A stretch of 64,000 nucleotides of DNA from Nodosilinea sp. FACHB-131 (GCF_014695395.1 NZ_JACJOF010000023.1:62001-126000); one strand, 5' to 3'; positions 8,469 to 18,113 are shown, counted from the stretch's first letter. Program-made: numbers and translations. The notes: generated by a model not told the origin, from the sequence alone.

Positions 8469-11400
8469 ATGACCCTACCGCCCCTGCCCAACCGCTGGCA
8501 ATTTTGGATCGATCGCGGCGGCACCTTTACCGACATTGTGGCCCGCTGCCCCGATGGGCAAATTATCGTTCATAAGCTGCTGTCCGAAAACCCCGATCGC
8601 TACACCGATGCTCCTATCCAAGGTATGCGCGATCTGCTGGGGCTTGGCCCAGAGGAAATAATTCCTGCTGAGCTAATCGAGGCGGTGAAAATGGGGACAA
8701 CTGTGGCCACCAATGCGCTGCTGGAGCGCAAGGGCGATCGCACCCTCCTGGTCACTACCCAGGGCTTTAGAGATGCTCTGCGCATTGGCTACCAAAACCG
8801 CCCCAACATTTTTGCCCGCCACATCGAGCTGCCCGAAATGCTCTACGAGCAGGTGATCGAGGTCAACGAACGCCTCACCGCCCAGGGCGAGGTGCTGGTT
8901 CCTTTGTGTGCAGAGGAAGAAGAACGGCTGATCCAGGAACTTCAGCGATCTTACGGAACTGGGATTCGGGCCTGTGCGATCGTGCTGATGCACGGCTATC
9001 GCTACCCTGTCCACGAACTGCGTCTGGGAGACCTCGCCCGTCAGGTTGGCTTTACCCAGGTTTCCCTCTCTCACCAGGTGAGCCCGTTAATCAAGCTGGT
9101 CAGTCGAGGTGACACGACGGTAGTGGATGCGTATCTGTCGCCGATTCTCAGGCGCTACGTCGATCGAGTGGCGGGGCAATTGGGAGTGGGTGAGATGGGG
9201 GGGATGGGGGAGAACAAGCAGTCCCAAACTTCTTCACCTTCCCCCTCCTCCCCACTCCCTCCTCACCTCATGTTCATGCAGTCCAACGGCGGCCTCACGG
9301 ATGCGGCGCTGTTTCAGGGCAAGGACAGCATTCTCTCTGGCCCCGCTGGGGGCGTGGTGGGAGCGGTGCAGACCAGCCGCCAAGCCGGGTACGATCGCAT
9401 TATCGGCTTTGACATGGGCGGCACTTCGACCGATGTCTCCCACTACCGGGGCGAGTACGAGCGCACCTTTGAAACTGAGGTGGCGGGGGTGCGGCTGCGG
9501 GCACCGATGATGGCGATTCACACCGTGGCGGCGGGGGGCGGCTCAATCGTCAGCTTTGACGGCAGCCGCTACCGGGTGGGGCCAGAGTCGGCGGGGGCCT
9601 ATCCGGGACCGGCCTGCTATCGCCACGGCGGGCCGCTGGCGGTGACCGACTGCAACGTGATGGTGGGCAAACTTCAGCCCGAGTTTTTCCCTCACATGTT
9701 TGGGCCGGAGGGAGATTTGCCGTTAGATGCGGCGGTGGTGCACGAGCAGTTTGCGGCCCTAGCAGAAGAAATTCGCGAGGCCACTGGGGATACTCGCAGC
9801 CCCGAGCAGGTCGCCGCTGGGTTTCTCACCATTGCAGTGGAGAAAATGGCCAACGCGATCAAAAAAATCTCGGTGCAGCGGGGCTATGACGTTTCGGAGT
9901 ATGTGCTGTGCAGTTTTGGTGGGGCCGGGGGTCAGCACGCCTGCTTGATCGCCGACGCTCTGGGCATGACGGAGGTGTTTCTACACCCCTACGCGGGGGT
10001 GCTGTCGGCCTACGGCATGGGACTGGCGGACGTACGATCGCTCAACGAGCAATCCGTCGAATTGCCGCTGAGCGAAGACACTCTGCCCCAAATTCAGCAG
10101 GTGGTGGAGTCTTTGGCCAATAAGGGATTGGAAGAACTGCGGCAGCAGGGGTTTGAGGCCCTCTCCCCTAGCCCCTCTTCCGGAGGGCGAGGGGAACCGG
10201 AGAAGTCAAAATTGCCCCAGGTTTTGCCTCGGCTGTTGCTGAAATACGAAGGTAACGATTCGGTGCTGGCGGTAGATTTTGCTAGGGTAGAGGCGATGCG
10301 ATCGCAGTTCACCACCCTGCACCGTCAGCGCTACGGTTTCGCCCAAGAAGACAAAACTCTCATTGTCGATACCGCTGCGGTCGAAGTCATCGGCCACACC
10401 CACAGCCCCGACGAGCCCGAGATCCACGGCTCCCGCACTACGCCGCTCATTCCTAAAACCAGCGTGTCTATCTACACCGCCAACACATGGTATGACACCC
10501 CGGTCTACCACCGCGATGATCTGTGCCCGGGGAATGCGATCGCCGGCCCTGCCCTGATCATCGAATCGACTGGAACCAATGTTGTAGAACCCGGATGGAG
10601 CGCAACGCTGACAGCAAAGGGGCATTTGATATTAAACAAGAAAGCTAAAAGTCAGAAGTCAAGAACTCAAAATTCAAAATTCAAAACTCAAAATTTCTCT
10701 GCCACAGACACCAATTCTGCCCCAACCCCACCCGACCCTGTGCTGCTTGAAATTTTCAACAATCTCTTCCGCGCTGTGGCCGAAGAGATGGGGATCACAC
10801 TACAAAACACCAGCTACTCGGTCAACATCAAAGAGCGGCTAGATTTCTCCTGCGCGCTGTTTGACCAGCAGGGACAGCTCGTGGCCAATGCGCCCCATAT
10901 TCCTGTGCATCTGGGGTCGATGGGCGAAAGCGTGCGGAGTTTGATTGAGGCTAAGAGCGCTGACCTCAAACCCGGCGATGTTTACCTGCAAAACAACCCC
11001 TACAACGGCGGCACCCACCTGCCCGATATCACCGTCATCACCCCGGTCTTTTTGACCGAGCCCCACCCCTATTTCGCCCGGTCGGAGACAGAGGAGAACC
11101 CAAAACCCTCTCAAACTCCATCCACCCATCCACCCATCCACCCGCCCACCCATCCACTCTTCTACGTCGCCTCTCGCGGCCACCACGCCGACATTGGCGG
11201 CATCACCCCTGGCTCTATGCCGTCGAACAGCACCTCAATTGAGGAAGAGGGCGTGCTGCTCGATAACGTGCAGCTGGTTGATCAGGGCCGGTTTCTGGAA
11301 ACGGAATTGTTGGAACTCCTGACGACTGCTCCCTATCCCGTACGGAACTCAACGCAGAATATCGCCGACTTACAAGCCCAGATCGCAGCCAATGAAAAGG

Positions 11401-12350
11401 GGGCGCAAGAGCTGCAAAAGCTGGTGGAGCACTACGGTTTGGCCCTGGTGCAGACCTATATGCAGCATGTGCAAGACAACGCTGAAGAATGCGTGCGGCG
11501 GGTGATCGATCGCCTCCACGACGGGCAGTTCACCTACCCCATGGATGACGGTAGCCAAATTGCGGTGCAGGTCACTGTGAACCGCGAGGGACGCCGCGCC
11601 ACAATTGATTTTTCTGGAACATCTCCCCAACGGCCCAGCAACTTCAACGCTCCGGCAGCGGTGTGCAAAGCGGCGGTGCTGTATGTGTTTAGAACGCTGG
11701 TGGATGACGACATTCCCCTCAACGCGGGCTGCCTCAAACCGCTGGAAATAGTGATCCCAGAGGGATCAATGCTGAACCCTCAGTATCCAGCGGCGGTGGT
11801 GGCGGGCAATGTGGAGGTGTCTCAGGCGGTGACCGATGCGTTGTATGGGGCGCTAGGTGCGATCGCCGCCTCCCAAGGCACCATGAACAACTTCACCTTT
11901 GGCAGCGATCGCCACCAGTATTACGAAACCATCTGCGGCGGCTCCGGTGCTGGCCCCGGCTTCCCCGGCACCGATGCGGTGCACACCCACATGACCAACT
12001 CGCGATTGACCGATCCCGAAGTGCTGGAATGGCGCTTTCCGGTGCTGCTGAGAGAATTCTGCATTCGCCAGGGCAGCGGCGGCGCGGGGGAATATACTGG
12101 CGGCAACGGCATTGTGCGCACCGTGGAATTTCGCGAACCGATGACGGCCGCCATTCTTTCAAACCATCGACTAGTGCCGCCCTTTGGCTTGGCGGGCGGT
12201 CAGCCAGGGCAGGTAGGCGAGAACTCTGTAATTCGTGCCAATGGCCAGGTTGATCCTTTACCTGGGCAGGCTACCGTAGCCCTAAATGAGGGGGACTGCA
12301 TTCGGATCGCTACACCAGGCGGCGGCGGCTTTGGCAACGCAAAAGAGTAG
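8469..12350 (+). CDS. 5-oxoprolinase / hydantoinase A-B fusion protein
   Basis: This 1293-residue protein joins a HyuA-like half (about 1-720) to a HyuB-like half (about 745-1290), the arrangement of ATP-dependent 5-oxoprolinases that open 5-oxoproline to glutamate in glutathione turnover. The HyuA half has the actin-fold phosphate motifs [10 protein letters not shown] (residues 12-21) and [13 protein letters not shown], and [16 protein letters not shown]. The HyuB half has [36 protein letters not shown] and [12 protein letters not shown] near the end. Four stretches of intergenic-type repeat are inserted in frame (see the repeat entries). Despite these the frame is intact, so the protein is probably made with four disordered loops. 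Related hydantoinases or acetone carboxylases are possible, but the single-chain fusion favours oxoprolinase. Confidence 0.9.
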   Translation: MTLPPLPNRWQFWIDRGGTFTDIVARCPDGQIIVHKLLSENPDRYTDAPIQGMRDLLGLGPEEIIPAELIEAVKMGTTVATNALLERKGDRTLLVTTQGFRDALRIGYQNRPNIFARHIELPEMLYEQVIEVNERLTAQGEVLVPLCAEEEERLIQELQRSYGTGIRACAIVLMHGYRYPVHELRLGDLARQVGFTQVSLSHQVSPLIKLVSRGDTTVVDAYLSPILRRYVDRVAGQLGVGEMGGMGENKQSQTSSPSPSSPLPPHLMFMQSNGGLTDAALFQGKDSILSGPAGGVVGAVQTSRQAGYDRIIGFDMGGTSTDVSHYRGEYERTFETEVAGVRLRAPMMAIHTVAAGGGSIVSFDGSRYRVGPESAGAYPGPACYRHGGPLAVTDCNVMVGKLQPEFFPHMFGPEGDLPLDAAVVHEQFAALAEEIREATGDTRSPEQVAAGFLTIAVEKMANAIKKISVQRGYDVSEYVLCSFGGAGGQHACLIADALGMTEVFLHPYAGVLSAYGMGLADVRSLNEQSVELPLSEDTLPQIQQVVESLANKGLEELRQQGFEALSPSPSSGGRGEPEKSKLPQVLPRLLLKYEGNDSVLAVDFARVEAMRSQFTTLHRQRYGFAQEDKTLIVDTAAVEVIGHTHSPDEPEIHGSRTTPLIPKTSVSIYTANTWYDTPVYHRDDLCPGNAIAGPALIIESTGTNVVEPGWSATLTAKGHLILNKKAKSQKSRTQNSKFKTQNFSATDTNSAPTPPDPVLLEIFNNLFRAVAEEMGITLQNTSYSVNIKERLDFSCALFDQQGQLVANAPHIPVHLGSMGESVRSLIEAKSADLKPGDVYLQNNPYNGGTHLPDITVITPVFLTEPHPYFARSETEENPKPSQTPSTHPPIHPPTHPLFYVASRGHHADIGGITPGSMPSNSTSIEEEGVLLDNVQLVDQGRFLETELLELLTTAPYPVRNSTQNIADLQAQIAANEKGAQELQKLVEHYGLALVQTYMQHVQDNAEECVRRVIDRLHDGQFTYPMDDGSQIAVQVTVNREGRRATIDFSGTSPQRPSNFNAPAAVCKAAVLYVFRTLVDDDIPLNAGCLKPLEIVIPEGSMLNPQYPAAVVAGNVEVSQAVTDALYGALGAIAASQGTMNNFTFGSDRHQYYETICGGSGAGPGFPGTDAVHTHMTNSRLTDPEVLEWRFPVLLREFCIRQGSGGAGEYTGGNGIVRTVEFREPMTAAILSNHRLVPPFGLAGGQPGQVGENSVIRANGQVDPLPGQATVALNEGDCIRIATPGGGGFGNAKE
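9187..9266. repeat. In-frame simple repeat inside the oxoprolinase (1)
   Basis: G-rich GGGGGGATGGGGGAG sequence followed by C-rich CTTCCCCCTCCTCCCCACTCC encodes the low-complexity insert [11 protein letters not shown]...[11 protein letters not shown] (residues about 240-266). It matches the intergenic filler near 14300 and 28790. Confidence 0.8.
10160..10205. repeat. In-frame palindromic repeat inside the oxoprolinase (2)
   Basis: CTCTCCCCTAGCCCCTCTTC followed by CGGAGGGCGAGGGGA can fold back on itself and encodes [17 protein letters not shown] (residues about 564-581). This type of CTCCCCTAGCCCC element is a familiar dispersed cyanobacterial repeat. Confidence 0.65.
10636..10700. repeat. 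In-frame AT-rich repeat at the HyuA-HyuB junction (3)
   Basis: AACTCAAAATTCAAAATTCA and neighbouring units match one arm of the AT-rich element at 2607-2683. They encode the Lys/Asn/Gln-rich linker [20 protein letters not shown] (residues about 723-743) exactly between the HyuA and HyuB halves. Confidence 0.8.
11096..11160. repeat. In-frame simple repeat inside the oxoprolinase (4)
   Basis: Tandem CCATCCACCCATCCACCCA units encode [17 protein letters not shown] (residues about 880-897) inside the HyuB half. It is the same repeat type as the intergenic runs near 4930, 54190 and 61290. Confidence 0.85.
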
Positions 12351-12367
12351 GGTGCAAAGGAAATCGA

Positions 12368-12982
12368 CTATTCTGCGCCCGCCCTAAAGATGTCCTGCGC
12401 GGTCAGCCTTAACCCTTCAAAGGTCGGTGAAACCAGGAGATCATTTCCAGTAAATCGCTCTAGCTGATAGCCATCGGTCCCTAGAGTACAGAGCGTGATC
12501 GTGGGCTGCTTCGGTTGGCCAATCACCCGTGCGGCCCCCAAGGCGCGAAAATCTACAATCCAGTATTCTGCGATGCCCATGGCCTCGTAGTCGGCTAGTT
12601 TGAGGCCGTAGTCGTCGCGCCAGTTGGTGCTGACCACTTCTACCACTAGTTTGACCGTAGCTCCATCGCAGACAGTAGACGATTTTTCCCACAGGGGTTC
12701 GTGCTGGAGTTGGGTGCGATCGAGCACTGCCACATCGGGAATGTAGCCCGCATTGGGCCGCAGAGGTTTCACCACGCAGGTGCGAGGAATCGTTAATAGC
12801 AACCCCGACTGGTCAATTAGAACACCAAGCTTGAGGGCGATGAACCCACCAATGTCTTCATGGGCACCTGTGGGCCGCACCTCAACCACCTCGCCTTCAA
12901 TCAGCTCGTAGCGCCCACCATCGCTGGGGTATTGATCGAGAAAGTCTTCAAAACTGAGGGGTTGCGCTGTGGCCTGCACCAT
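12368..12982 (-). CDS. Uma2-family putative endonuclease
   Basis: This is a 204-residue protein of the Uma2 group, a PD-(D/E)XK-fold family greatly expanded in cyanobacteria. The N-terminus has the usual LSFEDFLDQYPSDGGRYELIEGEVVEV. The fold residues appear as GYIPDVAVLD (Asp), LVVEVVSTNWRDDYGLKLADYEAMG (Glu-x-Val-Ser and the following Lys/Asp) and EYWIVD. The biological role of these proteins is not established; the name comes from the nuclease-like fold. It is convergent with the oxoprolinase gene, with stop codons only 17 bp apart. Confidence 0.9.
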   Translation of the reverse strand: MVQATAQPLSFEDFLDQYPSDGGRYELIEGEVVEVRPTGAHEDIGGFIALKLGVLIDQSGLLLTIPRTCVVKPLRPNAGYIPDVAVLDRTQLQHEPLWEKSSTVCDGATVKLVVEVVSTNWRDDYGLKLADYEAMGIAEYWIVDFRALGAARVIGQPKQPTITLCTLGTDGYQLERFTGNDLLVSPTFEGLRLTAQDIFRAGAE

Positions 12983-13110
12983 CTAGACACCCGCCGTAAT
13001 TTAGAACAGATGTGACTACAGCTTACCGTACTTGCCAGCTACCCTAGCCGTGCTGCTTCGTCAGCGGCACGGAGCTTGATTCAGGCCCATAGGGATGTAG
13101 TCTGTACAAC

Positions 13111-13159
13111 TTGACACATCAATTTTTCTTGAAATAATGAAGCATCAATATTTTTTGAA
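13111..13159 (+). promoter_or_regulatory. Promoter with two tandem ArsR-like operator boxes
   Basis: A -35 TTGACA (13111-13116) and a -10-like AATAAT (13133-13138) are spaced 16 bp apart. Two boxes of the form ATCAA-N6-TTGAA lie at 13118-13133 and 13144-13159, 26 bp apart start to start. Box 1 fills the spacer and box 2 covers the likely transcription start. The half-site spacing resembles SmtB/ArsR-family sites in cyanobacteria. The unit controlled is the GAPDH-arsJ pair. No arsR gene is present in this window. Confidence 0.6.
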
Positions 13160-13228
13160 ATGAAGCTGTGGTGCTTGCGTCACAGCTAGTTGTTGCGTTT
13201 GTGCCGCCAAGTTGGAGAGGGTTTAGAG

Positions 13229-14251
13229 ATGGTGAAGGTCGCTGTCAACGGGTTTGGTCGCATCGGGCGACTGGTGCTGCGAGCAGGCTGGGCCTTTCCT
13301 GAGCTGGAATTTGTTCACATCAACGAGGTCAAGGGTGGCCCCAAGGCGGCGGCTCATCTGCTCAAGTTCGATTCAGTCCACGGCCGCTGGGCACCGGAAG
13401 TCGAAGCCGTTGGTTCTGAAAAAATCACTATTGACGGCGTACCCCTCAGCTTTAGCAGTGGTGCTGCCCCCGGCGAGGTACCTTGGGATGACTATGGTGT
13501 AGACCTAGTGCTAGAGTGCTCCGGCAAATTTCGGACACCAGAGCTGCTTGCGCCTTACTACGACCATGGCGTGAAAAAGGTGATTGTTGCGGCTCCAGTC
13601 AAAGAGGGCGCGCTCAATGTGGTCTACGGCATTAATGATCATCTCTACAACCCAGCAGAACATCACCTGCTGACAGCCGCTTCCTGCACTACCAACTGCC
13701 TGGCTCCGGTGGTCAAAGTCATCCACGAAGGGTTGGGCATTCGCCACGGGGTGATCACTACCATCCACAACCACACCAATACGCAAACCCTTGTGGATAC
13801 CTCACACAACGACCTGCGCCGCGCCCGCGCTACGGGTATGTCATTGATTCCGACAACAACGGGGTCGGCAACAGCGATCGCGCTGATTTACCCCGAACTC
13901 AAGGGCAAGCTGAACGGGTTGGCAGTACGGGTACCGCTGCTGAATGCCTCCCTGACCGACTGCGTGTTTGAGGTCGATCGCCCAACCACCGTCGAGGAAG
14001 TCAATGCTCTCCTCAAAGCTGCCGCCGATGGCCCCCTCAAAGGAATTTTAGGCTACGAAACCCGACCCCTGGTGTCCGTGGATTACAAGGATGATCCCCG
14101 CTCTGCGATCGTCGATGCCCTCTCCACCATGGTTGTGGATGATACCCAGGTGAAGATTCTCGCCTGGTACGACAACGAATGGGGCTACTCCTGCCGCATG
14201 GCCGAACTAGCCCGTAAGGTGGCCCAGAGTCTCCCTCTCGCCTTGGGGTGA
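13229..14251 (+). CDS. ArsJ-associated glyceraldehyde-3-phosphate dehydrogenase
   Basis: This 340-residue GAPDH starts at ATG 13229, with GGAGAGGG upstream. It has the NAD-binding start [16 protein letters not shown], the catalytic cysteine in the SCTTNCLAP motif, the following HNHTNTQ(T), and the C-terminal [12 protein letters not shown]. The catalytic and substrate residues look intact. Together with the adjacent arsJ gene this is the known pathway in which GAPDH uses arsenate in place of phosphate to form unstable 1-arseno-3-phosphoglycerate, which ArsJ exports. The sequence [11 protein letters not shown] and the insert-poor form match this arsenic-linked group better than the glycolytic or Calvin-cycle enzymes. 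Expression is probably arsenic-responsive through the operator boxes at 13118-13159. Confidence 0.88.
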   Translation: MVKVAVNGFGRIGRLVLRAGWAFPELEFVHINEVKGGPKAAAHLLKFDSVHGRWAPEVEAVGSEKITIDGVPLSFSSGAAPGEVPWDDYGVDLVLECSGKFRTPELLAPYYDHGVKKVIVAAPVKEGALNVVYGINDHLYNPAEHHLLTAASCTTNCLAPVVKVIHEGLGIRHGVITTIHNHTNTQTLVDTSHNDLRRARATGMSLIPTTTGSATAIALIYPELKGKLNGLAVRVPLLNASLTDCVFEVDRPTTVEEVNALLKAAADGPLKGILGYETRPLVSVDYKDDPRSAIVDALSTMVVDDTQVKILAWYDNEWGYSCRMAELARKVAQSLPLALG

Positions 14252-14272
14252 ACTCTGGACAAAATCCTTTAG

Positions 14273-14295
14273 ATGGTGGGCAGTGCCCACCCTAC
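14273..14295 (-). repeat. GTAG-type REP hairpin, copy 2
   Basis: This is the exact reverse complement of the element at 5016-5038: TGGGCAGTGCCCA core and GTAG foot on the minus strand. It lies between the GAPDH and arsJ genes and is followed directly by a C-rich CTCACTCCCCCATCTCCCCC stretch up to the arsJ start. Confidence 0.85.
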
Positions 14296-14330
14296 GCACT
14301 CCCCTCACTCCCCCATCTCCCCCACTCTCC

Positions 14331-15581
14331 ATGTCCTCTTCCTTCAAGCCCGAGAGCCTGCGCAACTACGCCATCATCACCGCCGCCTACTGGGGTTTTA
14401 CCCTCACCGACGGTGCCCTGCGCATGATGGTGCTCCTGCATTTTCACCAGCTGGGCTACAGTCCATTGGCGATCGCCATGCTGTTTCTCTTCTATGAAGT
14501 GTTTGGCGTGGTGACCAACCTCTTCGGTGGCTGGATTGGGTCCCAGGTGGGCATTCGGCAAACCCTTTACGGCGGCATCGCCCTGCAAATTTTTGCCCTG
14601 GTAATGCTGAGCGGCTTGAACATCGACTGGGGAGTGCCGGTACAGGTGAGCTATGTGATGGCGGCCCAGGCCTGCTCGGGCATTGCCAAAGACCTTACCA
14701 AGATGAGTTCTAAGAGCGCCATTCGCCTAGTGGTGCCAAAGGAAGCGGCGTCGCGCCTGTTTAAGTGGGTAGCGGTGCTGACGGGGTCAAAAAACGCGCT
14801 GAAAGGGGCGGGGTTTTTCGCCGGGGCGGCGCTGCTGGAATGGGTAGGCTTTCGCCCAGCCCTGCTGAGCCAGGCAGCGATGCTAGGGATGATTTTGCTG
14901 TCGGGGGCACTGCTGCCGGCAGGTATGGGCAAAATCGGCAAAAAGGTGCCCTTCAAGCAGCTGTTTTCTAAGAGCAAAGCGATCAATGTGCTGTCGGCGG
15001 CGCGGTTCTTTTTGTTTGGCTCGCGGGATGTGTGGTTTGTGGTGGCGCTGCCAGTGTTTTTGTATGAAGTGCTGGGCTGGCGGTTTATGCAGGTGGGCAG
15101 CTACATGGCCCTTTGGGTAATTGGCTACGGCATGGTGCAGTTTTTGGCACCGCAGCTGTTGCGCAAAGATGGCACTGGTAAGGTGGTGCCCAAGGCCAAG
15201 ACGATTTTGTTTTGGACCTCAAGTTTGACTGCAATTCCGGCACTGATTGCGCTGACGCTGATAGCTGGGGTGCGGGGCGACATTGCCGTGACCGGCGGAC
15301 TCGTAGTGTTTGGCGTGGTGTTTGCCTTTAACTCGGCGGTGCACTCGTATCTGGTGCTGGCCTACACCGAAGATCGCGATGTCAGCCTCAATGTGGGCTT
15401 TTACTATATGGCCAACTCGGGCGGGCGGCTGGTGGGAACGATCGCCTCAGGACTGGTCTACCAATGGTTTGGGCTGGTGGGGTGCCTGTGGGTATCGAGC
15501 TTGTTTGTGCTGGCAGCGGCGCTGATTACGACGCAGTTGCCCGACCCTAGCCCTGGTAATTCGGTGGTGGTGGTCAGCTAA
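14331..15581 (+). CDS. arsJ: ArsJ organoarsenical efflux permease (MFS)
   Basis: This 416-residue major facilitator protein has about twelve hydrophobic segments. It begins SLRNYAIITAAYWGFTLTDGALRMMVLLHF, the N-terminal signature I associate with ArsJ. Other family-like stretches are ACSGIAKDLTKMSSKSAIR and ARFFLFGSRDVWFVVALPVF. ArsJ sits in the inner membrane and extrudes 1-arseno-3-phosphoglycerate produced by the co-encoded GAPDH. I start at 14331 (MSSSFKPE); the frame is open back to 14283, but those 16 codons are REP/simple-repeat DNA. The 79-bp gap to the GAPDH gene carries that repeat, yet the two genes are almost certainly one transcriptional unit. Confidence 0.9.
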   Translation: MSSSFKPESLRNYAIITAAYWGFTLTDGALRMMVLLHFHQLGYSPLAIAMLFLFYEVFGVVTNLFGGWIGSQVGIRQTLYGGIALQIFALVMLSGLNIDWGVPVQVSYVMAAQACSGIAKDLTKMSSKSAIRLVVPKEAASRLFKWVAVLTGSKNALKGAGFFAGAALLEWVGFRPALLSQAAMLGMILLSGALLPAGMGKIGKKVPFKQLFSKSKAINVLSAARFFLFGSRDVWFVVALPVFLYEVLGWRFMQVGSYMALWVIGYGMVQFLAPQLLRKDGTGKVVPKAKTILFWTSSLTAIPALIALTLIAGVRGDIAVTGGLVVFGVVFAFNSAVHSYLVLAYTEDRDVSLNVGFYYMANSGGRLVGTIASGLVYQWFGLVGCLWVSSLFVLAAALITTQLPDPSPGNSVVVVS

Positions 15582-15653
15582 TCAGCAAATGTTGGCTTTG
15601 GCTGACCATTCAAAGATTTGTGATGGGAGGTAGGATCTGGAATCCTATTCTCT

Positions 15654-15678
15654 AAACTGTAGTTATAGCTACAGTTTT
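15654..15678. terminator. Short hairpin: arsJ terminator or operator
   Basis: AAACTGTAG (15654-15662) and CTACAGTTT (15669-15677) form a 9-bp perfect stem around TTATAG and run into a T5 tract. It sits 72 bp after arsJ and ends 13 bp before the start of the next small ORF, so it could terminate arsJ or act as an operator for the small gene. Confidence 0.45.
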
Positions 15679-15690
15679 TGCAAGGAAATT

Positions 15691-15822
15691 ATGGATAAGC
15701 AATCGTCTAGCCAGCGTCGCCAGGTGATCGGAGAGCTGCGCCACCAGCTGCGATTTGCCAGTGTGGAAGAGCGCGATCGCATTCGCCAAGAGCTAAACTT
15801 TTGGGAGCAGCGGGGTCGCTAG
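15691..15822 (+). CDS. Small basic/acidic helical protein, 43 residues
   Basis: ATG at 15691, with AAGGAAATT just upstream, opens a 43-codon frame. The product reads MDKQSSSQRRQVIGELRHQ, then LRFASVEERDRIRQELNFWEQRGR. It is charged, predicted helical, and lacks a signal or membrane segment. The good ribosome site and the palindromic element in front of it argue that it is a real gene. I do not recognise a family. Its stop codon overlaps the convergent cdsA stop by 4 nt. Confidence 0.5.
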   Translation: MDKQSSSQRRQVIGELRHQLRFASVEERDRIRQELNFWEQRGR

Positions 15823-16691
15823 CCCGCCGACAGCAGGGGCAGCAGCAGGGTGACGAAAAAGTACACCAGTGCCCCCGTAAACACATAGCTATCGGTGCGG
15901 TCTAAAATGCCGCCGTGGCCGGGGATGAGGGCTCCAGAGTCTTTGACCCCGGCATCTCTTTTCATCAGCGATTCGGTGAGGTCGCCGAGCAGGCTGGAGG
16001 TGCCCACCATTAGGCCCAGGGCAGCTCCGGTAGCGGGCCAGAGAGGCCATTGCAGCCAGTGGCTACCGATCAAGGCCACCACCATACTGCCCAGCATGCC
16101 AAAGACTGCCCCTTCAACCGTCTTCTTGGGGCTGATGTTAGACAGCGGGGTGCGACCAATCATTTTTCCAGCGATATAGGCGCCAATATCTGAAGCCCAA
16201 ATGCAGGCAAAGGCTAGCAGAGTGACAACAAGACCGTAGGGTAAGCTGTCGAGGACGGGGGGCCAGGTTGCAGGCCAGAAGCCGCCTAGGGGCAGGGTGG
16301 TAGCGGTGTCGCCCAGATCGCGCAGCCGCACCCAAAAGCTAGGTAGATAGCCGCCGTAGAACAGGCCCAAAATAGACGCGGCTACATCGGCAATGGTGGC
16401 CACCTGGGGCTGGAACAGCAGATAAAAGCAGATAAACGTGCCGCTCAGCGGCAGCAGGGCGTCGGCCAAAGGCGGCGACAGATGGGCGGTAATCAGCAGC
16501 AGCTGGCTCACTACTAGGGTGGTTTTGGCCGCTGGCAAGATGCCTTTGGCTTTGACCAGGGCAAAAATTTCGAGCTGCCCCAAGAAAATCAGCACCCCAA
16601 AACCCAGGGTAAAGTACCAACCCCCCAGCAAAATCATGGCCAGGGCGACGACGATCGCAACTATTCCGCTAATAATTCGAGGCCAGGGCAT
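15819..16691 (-). CDS. cdsA: Phosphatidate cytidylyltransferase
   Basis: This 290-residue integral membrane enzyme makes CDP-diacylglycerol from CTP and phosphatidic acid, the branch point for phosphatidylglycerol synthesis. About seven to eight hydrophobic segments are visible. The C-terminal CDS signature is complete: SLLGDLTESLMKRDAGVKDSGALIPGHGGILDRTDS, with the metal-binding and catalytic Asp residues. The start at 16691 (MPWPRIISG) is a natural one. queC lies 151 bp upstream on the same strand. Confidence 0.95.
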   Translation of the reverse strand: MPWPRIISGIVAIVVALAMILLGGWYFTLGFGVLIFLGQLEIFALVKAKGILPAAKTTLVVSQLLLITAHLSPPLADALLPLSGTFICFYLLFQPQVATIADVAASILGLFYGGYLPSFWVRLRDLGDTATTLPLGGFWPATWPPVLDSLPYGLVVTLLAFACIWASDIGAYIAGKMIGRTPLSNISPKKTVEGAVFGMLGSMVVALIGSHWLQWPLWPATGAALGLMVGTSSLLGDLTESLMKRDAGVKDSGALIPGHGGILDRTDSYVFTGALVYFFVTLLLPLLSAG

Positions 16692-16842
16692 AGGTGGAGT
16701 GCAGAGGGGGTGAACAGAGGGTTGCCCCTAGTTATGAGGCAGCAACTGTCATGCAGCTTATTACACTGTGCCACATTCCCCTAGAGTCCCCGCTAGGAAA
16801 CCAAGACAGGAGGTTAGCGGTAAGGTGCCCGCGCGGTTAGGC

Positions 16843-17535
16843 CTAGCCCTGGCCGATAGGAGTGGCAAGCTGGGGATAGCCTGCTTCTATTAAGGCGCGA
16901 TCGCGAATTCGGCAAGAGTCACACCGCCCACAGGGCTCTGCCCCGCCCTGATAGCACGACCAGGTTTGCGCGATCGGCACCCCCAGCCTTACTGCTCGGC
17001 GCACAATATCCGCTTTAGAATCCAGCACCAGGGGAGCGACCAGCTTGGGAGCATGGCCCTCTAGCCCCGCCTTAGATGAGAGCTGAGCTAGCTGCTGAAA
17101 TGCGGCCAAATACTCGGGCCGACAGTCGGGGTAGCCAGAATAATCCACCGCGTTGATGCCCAGGTAGATCGCCTCGGCCTCCTTAGCTTCGGCCAGAGCC
17201 AGGGCCAGAGCAATAAACACCGTATTGCGCCCCGGCACGTAGGTGGAGGGAATGCCCGCCTCAAGACCGTCCTGAGGCAGCGGCTGAGCCAGGTCGGTGA
17301 GAGAAGACGCGCCCCACTGGGCTAAATTGACATCAATCAAGTGGTGATCGGCGATCGCAAAATGCTTTGCCACTGCCTTCGCTGCCTCTAGCTCCCGCTG
17401 GTGCCGCTGGCCATAGTTGAAGGAAAGAGCAATTAGATCATAGCCATCGGCGATCGCCTGGGCAGCGGCCGTAGCGGAATCGAGACCGCCCGAAAGTAGC
17501 ACAATGGCTTTAGGAGTAAGGCTTGACTGAGCCAT
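16843..17535 (-). CDS. queC: 7-cyano-7-deazaguanine synthase
   Basis: This 230-residue enzyme of queuosine biosynthesis converts 7-carboxy-7-deazaguanine to preQ0 using ATP and ammonia. The PP-loop is [41 protein letters not shown] is the family segment, and the zinc cysteines are [15 protein letters not shown] near the C-terminus. I start at ATG 17535 ([11 protein letters not shown]). The frame opens 11 codons earlier with a TTG that has no support. It is upstream of cdsA and could share its transcript. Its promoter region contains two copies of a 20-bp direct repeat. Confidence 0.93.
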   Translation of the reverse strand: MAQSSLTPKAIVLLSGGLDSATAAAQAIADGYDLIALSFNYGQRHQRELEAAKAVAKHFAIADHHLIDVNLAQWGASSLTDLAQPLPQDGLEAGIPSTYVPGRNTVFIALALALAEAKEAEAIYLGINAVDYSGYPDCRPEYLAAFQQLAQLSSKAGLEGHAPKLVAPLVLDSKADIVRRAVRLGVPIAQTWSCYQGGAEPCGRCDSCRIRDRALIEAGYPQLATPIGQG

Positions 17536-17673
17536 AGGGCAAAGAAGATCTGAGCGACTGTTTGGCAATTTGCACGGTAGCTAGAATAGCCCAATGCTGC
17601 TCAAAAACCCGAGGCTTCGGATTTCTCTAATTGATTAGATGACTGCGCGTTGTCGAAGGCTTTGCCTTTTCAA

Positions 17674-17743
17674 TCAATAAGTAATTACTCATAATAGAAG
17701 CACTAAAGTCTTGGCCTCTTTAGTCAATAAGTAATTACTCATA
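17674..17743. repeat. Two 20-bp direct repeats with a palindromic core, 50 bp apart
   Basis: TCAATAAGTAATTACTCATA occurs at 17674-17693 and again, identically, at 17724-17743. Each contains the perfect palindrome AGTAATTACT, and the flanks are also partly similar. They lie between the divergent queC gene and the riboswitch-ABC operon, so they may be paired regulator sites. I do not know the cognate regulator. Confidence 0.75.
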
Positions 17744-17985
17744 GCAAATGCTTAGCGCTGGCGAATCACCATTGTTAACGGAATAAGTTGCGGTCTAGTC
17801 TTCATGGCAGTTTTAAAATAGGGATAAATCAAGCTATCGGAAGAAACTGGGTCTTTACTTGGGGTAGATACATTGAGTTCTGTCTAAATTTTTAGTTGAC
17901 AGGCTCAGTTTCTTGCGCTTAAACTCAGTAAATCGAACAAGTCAGCCTAGTCTGCTAGCCCTGTGCCTTATAGGTTTACGCCTTT

Positions 17986-18113
17986 AATTGCCTGTGCTGT
18001 CAGAGCGGGGGAACCAGTAAAGGGGCGTATTTCCGAGTTCTTAATACCCAATTGAGGGTAATCGGAAGAGGACATTTCTCAGTCCTAGCCCGTCAGCTAA
18101 CCTCGTCGGCATT
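17986..18113 (+). ncRNA. Cyclic di-AMP riboswitch (ydaO/yuaA leader)
   Basis: The stretch contains the conserved blocks of the ydaO/yuaA aptamer in order: a 5' closing strand ATTGCC (17987-17992), GCGGGGGAACCA (about 18006-18017), GAGGGTAATCGG (about 18054-18065) and the highly conserved CCCGTCAGCTAACCTCG (about 18089-18105) with 3' strand GGCATT (18108-18113). Known members bind c-di-AMP and usually turn expression off, often for K+ or osmolyte transport and cell-wall genes. Here the next gene, 112 bp downstream, is the permease of a NitT/TauT-type ABC transporter. Hairpins that could form the expression platform are AGCATT/AATGCT (about 18134-18153) and CGTGTTAACACG (about 18174-18185). Confidence 0.85.

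Noticed and set aside
14283-14330. N-terminal extension of ArsJ
   Set aside because: The codons consist of REP and C-rich repeat; ArsJ sequences begin at SSSFKPESLRNYAI-like residues.
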